From Pegea sp. RAD2-039 (lineage: Eukaryota > Chordata > Thaliacea > Salpida > Salpidae), in NCBI GenBank assembly GCA_034620365.1, contig JAQGEQ010000363.1, positions 1,302,001 through 1,366,000 on the forward strand: a stretch of 64,000 nucleotides of DNA. The letters run 5' to 3'. Both the position numbers and the translations under genes were made by a program. Positions 1 through 10,480 of the stretch are shown here, piece after piece (within the stretch, counting starts at the first letter, position 1; each line of letters begins with the position of its first letter). A model generated the notes under the pieces. The model searched no databases. It was not told the DNA's origin and was given only the letters and a program-made list of their open reading frames with translations.

Positions 1-3000
1 CAGTAGCTTGCTCTAAGGTCTCTTTATATTCCTTCTGAGCCTTTATAAAAATCAAAAAAGTTTCAATGAGCAAATAAACAACTTTTATAAAACAAAAACT
101 CACTTCTACTAGATTTGATTTTAATTTATTTGTTTTATTTTCCAGATCTTCTAACCTCTTTTCAGCATTACTTTTTTCCTTATTTTTTTTATCTTCAAAT
201 AAATAAGGAATAAATAAGATGAGTTTCAAGACTTCATCATCTCTTACTGATCAAATCAAAGAGTATATTATTAAGATCTGACAAAGCTGAATCAATTCCA
301 TCTTGATTTGGGGTCATCTTCATCTTTTCTTCTTTTTTTAAAGACTTTTGTAATAGACGAATCTTATCCAAAATCTCCGTCGGATCTTTCAATTGATCTA
401 GAGTCATCTCCCATTGATCTTTTTGAGATTCAAACTCATTTTGAAGTCCTTCGTTTTCTTCCTGGTTAAAAACTTACAATTTAATCAACTACTAACTACA
501 AGTTTTAGAACTGACGTAAAGCTCATCAATATCTCGCTGTTTTGCTTCTATTTCAATTTCTTTTTCACTTAACAATCTTTTCAATCGATTTAATTCATCC
601 ATTTGCTCATCAATCGCGTTTCTACTTCTTAATTGATCTTTTTCAGCAGCTTGCATCGATTTATCCAACCTGTAAACATCATCGGCTTACTAGCGCCAGC
701 CAGTGGTTCAAATTTCCACCTTTCGACCCGACTTCTTGCATCTTCTAACTCTTGAAAGAGTTCATTATTCTGAGCAGTTTTTTCTTCACTTTCTTTCTGT
801 AAACTTTCGTTCATTTCTTGAATTTCAGCCATCGAATCATTTAAAGCGCTAATCTGTAAAAGTATTCAATTAGAGAACAGCAATAGAGAAAATTAGATTT
901 TGAATTAATTGAGACACAATTAATCTGAGAAGATTGAAATCAAATGAAGACGTCATCACAATGGCCTCATGCAAGATGACGTCACGCTAATAATGATTAA
1001 TCAATTATGAGCTTCTAAATTATCCTGGCTAATTGGACGGACTACTATGACGTCATACAGTGAGTTTAGTGGCCAGATCGATTTGATCCGGTGTTGCTTG
1101 CCCCTGGTTGAGGGCCGCAGTAATTGCCCTAGGCCACACTGGTGTCCTCCGAATGCTGGAAGGAGGAAGACCTCTTTGACTTCTCATCTCTTCATTGATA
1201 CTTTGAGTTGCTCTCAACAAATCATTTAATTCCGTCAGATAATTGACCTGATGACGTCACAAACACGTGACGTCACTGACACGAGACGAGAAGTAGATAA
1301 CCTGTTGTTGGAGTTGTTTGTAATCATCGATGTCAGCCTCTAGTCGCGCTTTTTCTTCTTCTAGATCCGCTAATTTTCGGATTAGCTTCTCTTTATCATC
1401 TAATAACTGATCCAGTTCATCTCTTTGTTCATCAGACTTCTTCCTCACATTCTTCAGGTAATCCTGGAGTCCATTGATAACTCCTTCTAACTCTCGCCTC
1501 AACGCATCATCTTGTGACGTCATACCTACGCAGAAGTTATTTGTTGAATAACAAAGGGGCCAGGGGCACCTTTTTCTAGTTGATTTTCCATTTGTTTGAT
1601 GTGTTCTGTATCTACAGCTGTTGCTTTTAACAACCGATCGAGTTTTCGTTCATTTTCTCCGATCTGAGCTGCTAACTCTTTCATATCTCCCTCTTTTGTT
1701 ATCATTGAATCTTTCATCTCTTTCTGTGATATCAAAATCAGTTTTTGGGACTTTTTTAAAGATTTTCTACGTAATCATCTGTATTTTGATCCATGTTCCT
1801 CATCATCTTCTTTATCTGTTCCGAATCTTTTCGAGATTTTTGAAGAACATCGCGCGCTTGCTTGACGGCACCTTCGATGTTAACAGCATCCTTGTTCGCC
1901 TGGATCACAATAATCAATCTTAAAAAGATTCAACTGAAGAGTCACATCTTCATTTATCAATTATTTTCGTTCAAAAATCTTTTATTAGTAAACTTCTCGA
2001 GAAAACCGAATCTTTCACAACCTGATCTATCTTCTTCATTTTTCTCGCTAGGTTATCTCGTAATTTCTGTTTTTCAGCTTCTGTCATCATCCTTTCGTTT
2101 TTATCTCTTTCCAGCTTCTGTAGTTGTTTTTGAGCATCAGCAATTTGCTTCTGTGTCTCACGGAGTAACTCTTGAAGCCTTGCTAACCGCTCAGCAGCTG
2201 ACAAATAAAAATGAAACTATTGAAGTAATTGAAGAGTTTGAACAAAGAAACCAACTTATGAAGAGGTTATTCAACAAATGAAGAGTTTTTTCAAATTAAC
2301 ATTTTGGAAACCTTCGTTTAATTGTCGTTGCTTTTCAGCAAGATCTCTATCAAGATCCCTTCTCGCTGCTTCCTCTTTTAATCGCATTTGATTTAAATTA
2401 GAAGGTAACGATGTTTCATAAGCCATTTCATTTCGTTTGTATCTAGATTTTCCCATATAAGGAATATCATCTTCATCTTCTTCCTCTTCGATATGACTAT
2501 ACTATTAAAAAAAACATTTTTGTCTACAATCGATTTATTTTGTAGATACTATTAGCCTAAATTGAATTGTAAAGTAACAAAGTCATTTGAGAACAAATAA
2601 AAATTCTTGAAATAGTAAAGTAAACAAAAATAGTTTTGACGAGACAATTGTTGTTGTTATAGCCTTCAAATAACTTTCATTTTACATTTTCAAACAATTT
2701 CAAAGAATTTTAAGCTTTTAATTTTAACCTATCTCAAAGGAACTTACATTTAACGGTTCAAACTTCGCATCAATTTTCATAAATGCTAATTCTTGTTCTA
2801 AATCCTGATTTTTTGCTTGCGCGCGCTGTAATTCTTTGTTCTTTTTTCTTAGCTGAAAAATTTTTCGAAAACTTTTAAAATTAATTTATTAAACGAAAAT
2901 TACTTGATCTGATTTATTTAATGAAATTAATTGTCATGGATACAACTGAAGCCAGGAAATTTCAATTGAAACAAAAACAATTTTCAGGTAAACTCAAGCA

Positions 3001-4651
3001 GCAAAATAGTATCAATTTACCAGATCATCTTTAGCTGATAACTCTTTTTCCAACTCTTCTTTTTTGGCTTGATTCATTTCTTCATTCTCTAAAAACTCCC
3101 GTTCTTTAGTCTCCAACAATTCAATGTCTTCTAATGACTTATTATGAGTCACTTTAGTCTTTTCAAGTTCCTCCGTAACTTCAAACAGCTCCTTGGTAAC
3201 TCTTTCAAGCTCCTCTGAAGATCAAAAAGATAACTTTCAGTCTAAATTATACTTTGGACTCATTATCAAATAAGTTTTAGTTTCAATTACAAGCATCAAC
3301 AAGTTTGTTTGTTGGTCTACGAACCTTGAGCAAATCTGTGGTTAGCTTCAGTTCGTTCTTTTAAAGTTACAGTAACATTATCTATCTGTTGAAGAATTTT
3401 CATTTGAAAGATGATGTATGATCTATGATGTGCTAAGACACATAGAGGATTTTCATTGATTGTAAATGAAGTTAGATCATGAAGACCTCTGAGTTTGACA
3501 ATCTCACTCAGCTGTAGATGATGATATCAAGATTTGACGTGAGATTAAATAAAGAGCTTACTGATGAAATTGAATTATTTGCTAATCTTAAGGTTCTTAG
3601 ACATCGAAGTCTCTTTGGGAGCCACAAAGGAATTTTTTCGATTTTATTTCCTTCTAAATTCAAACTTTGTAAATTGACCAAAGTTTCAATTCCTTCGATT
3701 TTTCTGTTGATATTTTCATTTTAGTATTTAAGAAGCAACATGAAATAGAGAATAGAAATTGATTCCTACGTCAGTTGATTGTTGGATAAATTAAGATTCT
3801 TAAGCTGAGTTAAATGATCAAGTTTTTCCAGTTTTTGAATAACATTTCCACTCAGACTGAGAGACACTAAAAATCTCAAGTCTTCAAGGTTCTCAATGTA
3901 CTTAAAAAGAAAAGTTTTCTTTTTGAAAGAGTTATTCATAACAATTTTAAATAGGGAAGAGTTAAATTTGTATCAATATGGAAGATATTAAATATAAGAG
4001 ATTTGATATTAAAAAAAACAAACAAAATATTTGCTACAACTGAAAAGAAGTTTATTAACTTAACATACTTATTTAAAAAGTAAATATTTGATGATGCAAT
4101 TATTTTGATTGAACTTTTATTTACCCGAATTTTTTTATCTCCAGCTAAATTAAATGCCAAATTTTTGATCAAATCAAAATCTTCTTCTTTTGCTAGCTTC
4201 TTGATTAGATCAGGAGTTATGTAACGCACTAAATTCTTTCCTATACTACTATCTGTAAATTCAATCAAAAGCATAAAACAATGTTTGAAGTTAAACTTTT
4301 ATCTGACCGAGGCTAGAAAGTCTTTTAGAAGAATCATCTTTATCTGAAGGTCTAATGGGGCTTAGATTCTCAATGCTAGGAGATGATCTTGTTGTACCAA
4401 GAGGAGATGGTGATCTTGATCTTAAGCTGTCGACAAAACACAGATTGATTTCACATCAAACGTTTTTCAATGTCATGAATAAATATTTCAACTTTTTGAG
4501 AAATTGTTTCAAAGTAGATGATGACTTACTTTTGAGGGGTTGAAGCTCTACTGTTTCTTAAACTTCCTCCTAATCTTCGAGAAGGAGATGGAATTCGAGA
4601 TCCTGATGGAGACTGATCTTTTGACCTTCTTCCGGATGGAGGAAGACTCAT
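1..4651 (-). CDS. CNTRL: Centriolin (N-terminal part, runs off the left edge)
   Basis: Centriolin is a maternal-centriole, subdistal-appendage and midbody coiled-coil protein needed for cytokinesis. The start is the ATG at 4651 (MSLPPSGRRSKDQSPSGS). A Ser/Pro/Arg-rich leader (exon 4530-4651, then about 4310-4427) is followed by the exon at about 4129-4256 with VRYITPDLIKKLAKEEDF, matching the family's RYITEALIKKL block. Leucine-rich repeats follow in exons 3770-3900 and 3562-3703 (IEGIETLVNLQSLNLEGNKI) and about 3333-3514. Coiled coil fills the rest: exons near 3023-3212, 2752-2852 (ends DAKFEPLN), 2310-2502 (contains YMGKSRYKRN, diagnostic for centriolin), 1985-2200, 1755-1910, 1545-1740, 1295-1522 (LEGVINGLQDYLKNVRKK), 1053-1232, 741-853, 519-671, 252-463, about 104-200 and about 1-49. 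Exon edges not tied to a stated base are approximate. The C-terminal half lies outside. Identity is secure from three separate collinear matches. Confidence 0.93.
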
Positions 4652-6410
4652 ATTATGATAAAAATAAAATCTTTATTTCAAAAAATCGACAACAAAATGT
4701 TTAATTTAAAAGCAACAAAATGACTTTCTATCAATTCTATCTATGAAAAAATAACTTTAAAGTTTCTAACTCTGACTGTAAGTTTGTTAAACTAGAAGAG
4801 AACAAATACACAATTTTCAAACATTCATTTAGATCTAAAAGTATTTTCAAAATTCTAGAATAAAAATCAAAACAGATTCAATGAGAAACTGTTATATGCA
4901 AAACACAAATTCAATAAGATCTGTAAGAAATTTACACAAAAAAACTATTTAATAGATTCTTGATAATTAAGTATTTTAAACATTTTAAGCTTAAAATCAA
5001 TTTAAACTTAATTACGTTAAAAACTTTATTTAATTTTATATGAAGTTTAAAGTTTTATAGATTAGAATTAGAGATATTACATTGGATTAAGTAATGTATA
5101 CGAAAATTTTTTCAAAATTTTACAAATTAACAAAATAACGGCAATTCTCGTTTAATAAAATACAAGTTTAAAATACCAACGCTCTAATTTATTTCAAACT
5201 GTCGCGGGATAAAATGGTTTGTTTATGATTTGGTTCAGTGATTTAGCGTTCAACCGTTACTAGCATCTTTAGCGCCAAACAGTGGCGAATTTTAACAATC
5301 TTATAAGCTTTAATTTTATAATAAACCTTAATCGGCAAAACAATGATTTGTAATACATATAAAGCAAAGTTAACTCTAATGATAAAAAGAAAGATATCTC
5401 TAAATTTTTGATATATTTTCCCAAATAGTTTTATATCAAATTTATTTCAATTAGGAATTTAACTTTGTAATTCAGGCCTAGTTAAAATGAACCTAAAAAT
5501 AGCTTTACTTTTACAAGATTTAATGCATATAGATTTAAGGGTGCATTTTTAAATAATGCATTAATACTAATCTGAAAACATTTGGCTCTAACATTTGGCT
5601 TAAACTTAAATAGTGGAGCAAGTTCTTATGAACTTCTTTTTCTGTTAAAAACCATTTTGGTAACTTAAGTTGAAGGACGAGCACTAAAAAACGTATTTCT
5701 AAAATATGTCAACTTAACAATAAACTCCATTCAAGTATTTCTACTTCATTTGCACCAGTGTTGTTTGATTTCAAATTGTATGTTATGAGAGTGAAAAAAG
5801 GAACATTTCAATATATTCTAGTTGATAGTATGTAATGTAAACTAGTGATATAGTTTTTTGTATTTTTTACAAGAATAAGATATTTTGTATAATTTTAAAA
5901 GTAAATTCAAGTAAACTTATTTTTTAATCTTAATATATCTACTGTGTTGTCTATAAAGCTATACTTTTATGAAACATTTTTTTAGCTTTTTGATTATGAT
6001 TAAATAGTATTTTTGTTCAAATAATTTGATAAATTTGAAATAACTTGAAATTATCAATGTCATCTTTTATCATTTAAATCTTGAAAATCAAATTTTTATT
6101 TAGATATAAACTTATTAGTTTAATTTTCAGTTAAAATGTGTAAAGTTTTGATTTAAACTTTGTTTTTATTATTTATAATTATTTTTTGCTTTTATAATTA
6201 TTAGTTTTGTAATTTCATCATTATTTTCATTTTGAAAGGAAATAATTTAAGTAGCTACTTGTAAAGCTGTAATTTAATCTTTTTATGTACATCTTGCTTT
6301 TTATAAAAGCTAAAGGTTAAAATATGTATGTTAAATAATTTTATTTACTACCTTGTTTAAAATTTAGTGCTTAATTTTGATTATATTAATTATAAATTTC
6401 ATTTGCTGTT
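4652..6410. promoter_or_regulatory. Shared intergenic region between divergent CNTRL and SLC35C1
   Basis: About 1.76 kb lies between the two start codons of oppositely transcribed genes, so both promoters should be here. It is AT-rich and has no convincing coding sequence. The one GC-richer patch, at about 5200-5290, contains an E2F-like motif and a Myb-like AACCGTTA. I see no clear TATA box. Confidence 0.5.
5268..5279 (+). promoter_or_regulatory. E2F-like site TTTAGCGCCAAA
   Basis: The 12-mer TTTAGCGCCAAA matches the E2F/DP consensus (TTTSSCGC) and is close to palindromic. It lies about 620 bp upstream of the centriolin start codon, in an otherwise AT-rich stretch. Cell-cycle control of a centriolar gene would be sensible, but a single motif match is weak evidence. 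Confidence 0.3.
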
Positions 6411-8156
6411 ATGGAGACTTATGATGTTATAAGAAATCGAACTGCAATGATTGTAGCTTTTTATTGGTAAGTAATTGAAATAAGAAGTGTTTTTTGATTT
6501 AAGAATATCAAGTTATTTGTTGAGTTCATTTGTACAGAAAATTTTGTTTGAACAACTAAAACTATACTACATTTTTAGAAGTATTTTTTTATTAATGCTT
6601 TATCTTATAAGTTTTCATTTTTATAATTTTTTTAAATTTGTATTTTTTAGGATTACTTCTATGACTATGGTTTATATGAACAAGAAATTAATTAAATCAG
6701 ATGAATTTCATTTAAACACTCCAATTTTTGTTGCCTTTTTTCAATGTTTTGTTGCAATAGTTATTTGCCAAATATCAGGGTTGTTTGCTAGACTATTAAA
6801 AAAAGAATCAACATTTTTGATCAAGTAAGCTTTTTTAGTCATTCTAGTTTATATTGCTAAGTTGTATATATATGCTAATGTTAATTTTTCATGAAATAAC
6901 TTTATACTTTTAAATCATTAATTCAATCTTTTGTTTTCATCAGATTTGATCCTAAAATCTCTAGGGAAGTTTTACCATTATCATTTTGCTTTGTTGCAAT
7001 GATCACTTTTAATAATTTATGTTTGAGAGAGCTTGGTTTAAGTTTTTTTAACATTGGTCGTTCTTTAACCACATTCTTTACTATTATACTCTCATATTTT
7101 ATGTTAAAAAAGACAACTTCAATATCAGCATGCCTGTGTTGCTTAGTGGTGATATTGGGTAATTAATTTTTCATACTATACTTTAATCTTTAATTTAAAT
7201 TAATACAAATTTTTACTCTTTTTGTAGGATATTTACTGGGAATATCTTCTGAAAAACCTTTAGAGCTATGGATGTGGGGATTATCTTACTGTGTACTGGC
7301 AAGTTTGTTTTGTAGTTTGAATGCTATTGTTACAGCAAGAGTTTTGCCTTCTGTTGGTAACAATGTTTGGAAATTAGGTGAATCATCATAAGTTATGTTT
7401 TTTAGTTGCAGAATATTGAACTAAAATATAATATTCAAAATCTTGTTAATTTTTAGTTATTTTCAGTTCTTATTTCAGTTAATCATTTTTAAAAGGTTGT
7501 AATAAAACATTTTTGCAATTATTTGGTGAAATTTGAAGAAAATAGTTTTTAGATCTATTTTTTACAAAAGCTTATTAGTAGCTAAATCTGATAAAATTTA
7601 AAATCCTAATTTTTCATCATTTTAACAGTTTACTACAATAATCTCAACTCAACCATTCTTTTTCTACCTATGGTTTTATGCTCTGGAGATCCAGCAACTA
7701 TTTTTAATTACAAGCGATTAACCCACATATATTTCTGGTTTATACTCGGTGTTGTCGGATTTTTAGGTTTTCTTACAAGTCTATCATCTACTTGGGAAAT
7801 ACAAGTAACATTTAAACTGTATTTAAATAATAGATGATGAAAGTATTTATGCTTTCAGTTAACATCTCCACTTACTCATGGAATTAGTGGAAGTGCTAAG
7901 ACTTCTTTACAAACTAGTTTTACTGTACTCAAAAAAGGTGAATTAAAATCACCCCTTTGGTGGGTTAGTAACCTCACAGTTGCTGTTGGCACTGTTGCAT
8001 TTGCACTTATAAAACGAAATAGAATGAAAAGAAAGTTGTATGAACAAGTTAGTTTTGCATTAAAGTCTAAAATCTTTGCTGAGAAGTTTTTTTCTGCAGT
8101 TGAAATATCAGCAAGTGGATAACATGGAAAACGCTAGACCTTTATTATCTGACTAA
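6411..8156 (+). CDS. SLC35C1: GDP-fucose transporter, Golgi (SLC35C1-like)
   Basis: A nucleotide-sugar antiporter of the Golgi membrane that imports GDP-fucose for fucosylation. Exons: 6411-6466, 6651-6824, 6944-7158, 7228-7377, 7629-7804, 7859-8047 and 8100-8156. They join in frame to 1017 nt (338 residues), close to the vertebrate length. Collinear family blocks are ITSMTMVYMNKKL, LNTPIFVAFFQC, MITFNNLCLRELGLSFFNIG, RSLTTFFTIILSYF, VYYNNLNSTILFLP, LTSPLTHGISGSAK and LWWVSNL. The protein is multi-spanning. The last intron (8048-8099, 52 bp, GTTAGT..TGCAG) is my preference because it yields a C-terminus ending PLLSD. If it is retained, the frame stops at 8122 with a different tail. Divergent from centriolin and convergent with ORC2. 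Confidence 0.93.
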
Positions 8157-8985
8157 CTGGAGTTAATGAGAGATTTTGAAATCAAATGATTATTTTGATA
8201 TGAATTAACTTTTTTGCAATTATTTTAAACTTGCAATTTTCTACATAGCAGAGATTTTATATAGCTTGCCGTTAACATCACTAATTAGTTCAACTTGTTT
8301 AACAAACTTCAAACAAAACTTTAATACCTAAATACTTTAAGATGTTAAAAGCTGCTGAAATTATAAACTGCTTAGTAACCTTAACAATTTAGCTCTAAAT
8401 CTTTACCAAATCTAATAACAACTAATTTGGTGTTTACATATAACCAGATTTATTTTTATAAAACTATGATGCTTATATCTTCCAATCCTTTCACATTGTT
8501 AATTATGATGTATCATCAAAAATTATTTTTGAATTTTATTCTGTTCTTTGATATTAAAGTATTGAAGCTCTAAAAATAGTTGTTTTGTAAAAGCTGCTGA
8601 AACATAAAACTCCTACTAGCTTGATTAAAAATGAAGAATATTCTTAATTTATGTTTTTACTTCATTATATCATATAAGTTATATAATAAAATAGTAATTA
8701 TTTACTTGAACAAATTTGCTGTATTTATTATTTCAACTATTTGAACGTTTTACACTCGTACAGATGCAAAAAGTATTAAATTGATTTGAAAATTAAAATA
8801 TCAGCTGTTCTATAACTATTCAAAAAAAGTTCTAGAATTTAGAAGTTAAACTTTTAGGCATTTCAATCTTGAATGATAATAAAACTTTATTTCCATAAAA
8901 ATCATAGAATAAAATCTTCAACAAAAATAAGTATAAAATAAAAATTAACTAGTCATAAAAAATTCTTAAAATAACAAAATCCTGA
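8157..8985. other. Convergent intergenic gap, nothing recognised
   Basis: This is AT-rich sequence between the 3' ends of SLC35C1 (+) and ORC2 (-). It must hold both 3' UTRs. No coding sequence or repeat was recognised. Confidence 0.5.
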
Positions 8986-10480
8986 TTAAAGCTTCTCATC
9001 ATCTTGCTCGAGATAGTCTTGCAAAATATTTCGGTCAACAGTTAGAATTATAACCTTCACCCCCATCTCCACTTTTTCTTATTTGTAGTAATTTATGATC
9101 GATAAACTCAGTAAGATGAGCTCGGAGAGTTACTTCACTGTTAACAAAAAAATTCTCTCTTGCTCTTCGATACAGATCAGGAAATAAAGTCCCTTTTTGC
9201 TCCTGATCACATTCTTCTAAGTTGTCTTTAACGAGAATTCGAAAACATGCTCGTGCATTACGAGTCAAGCTACCAGTGACATGTAACAGGGCAGATAGGA
9301 CAAGCCCACCAGCAGCAGTGGAACTTGAGGTCAGCCGACCAGCAAGAGCCAAAGATCCTTCGTTGGAAGTTTCCTCTTTGTATCTTTCATATGTAGTTGA
9401 ATCAAATGAAAGCCAGTTGAAGCTGAGGATCGTTTTCTGCTCCCAGATTAATGGAGAGTTGATATGATCCACTGATGCCACTAAATGAATATTCTTGTTG
9501 GATGCTAGTTGAGATAAAATTTGTTGCGAGTTTTGTAAGCGAAGTGCTACTCCATCTATATTATGAATGATCAAGTATAAAGCTCTCTTAGACTTTTTAT
9601 AATGATCACAAATTAGTTCGGACATTCCTCCAATGTCTGAAGGAGGTGACTCTTCCCCAAGAACCTCACTACAGATACTGTTCAAAATAGATTTGATAGT
9701 CAAGCCAGGAAAGAAACCATTCACAACAAGTTTATCTTCATCTAATAATTTTGAATTACAAAAAGAATGAATAAGGTTGCGTTTAGATCCAAATCCAAAC
9801 AACAGAATATTGTATGATTCTGTTAAATAAATTTCCCATTCTTTGAACATCAACTTATTCTTGCTTTCTAAAGCTTTCTTTGCAGCATCAATCTTTCTAG
9901 AAATTAAATTTTTGGGAACTTTGCTTAAGGCTTCATTTACCTGATTAATATCTAACCGTTTTCCTTTTAATTTCTTCAAAGTATTATTTGAAGTACAATT
10001 CTTTTTATTTCCTTGTGCTCTAAAATATGATTCATTAGAAGATGATACCGGCATAATTGCTTTTTCTTTTTGTGTACTAATTAAAGTTTCCACTTTTGCA
10101 GCTTCTTCTTCTGATCCAGTATCATCACTTAAATCATCTTCTAGGTCTTGAAGAGGGTTAAATCTTTTCTTTCGAAGTCTAGTTGGTGTGGTTGGTGTAT
10201 TTTTCTGCTTTAAAGATTCAACAGTCATATTATAAAGTTGTCCATGGCGCTTAGATGATTTAAAAGAATATATATTTGGATTGTTGTCATCATCTATAAG
10301 CTGATGATAAGGTATATCTTGCTGTGTTTTAGAATTTTGTGATTTAAGTTCAGATTTAAATTTTTTTGAAAGAACTAATTTTTGTTTATTTGTTTTTTGT
10401 CCAGTTTTCAAACGACGTATATGACAAGGAACATCTTTGCTATCAACAAAAACCACATCAACTGTTTGTTGCTTAAGCAT
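8986..10480 (-). CDS. ORC2: Origin recognition complex subunit 2, with apparent frameshift
   Basis: ORC2 is a core subunit of the complex that marks replication origins. One exon starts at the ATG at 10480. The N-terminal half is low-complexity and basic/acidic. The conserved C-terminal ORC2 region begins around residue 225 with LLFGFGSKRNLIHSFCNSKL, then VVNGFFPGLTIKSILNSI, NIDGVALRLQNSQQILSQLA, HLVASVDHINSPLIWEQK, SLTRNARACFRILVK and LTLRAHLTEFIDHKLLQI. As written the frame ends at 9035, right after KSGDGG. With one C fewer in the C5 run at 9060-9064, the frame continues as GDGVKVIILTVDRN and ends at 8986, matching the family's DGVEYLLIPVD tail. So this is either an assembly or base-call indel or a real C-terminal frameshift. 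There are no introns, unlike most genes here. Confidence 0.93.

Noticed and set aside
1862-2281. 139-codon + strand frame across centriolin exons
   Set aside because: Antisense shadow of coiled-coil exons that match centriolin on the minus strand.
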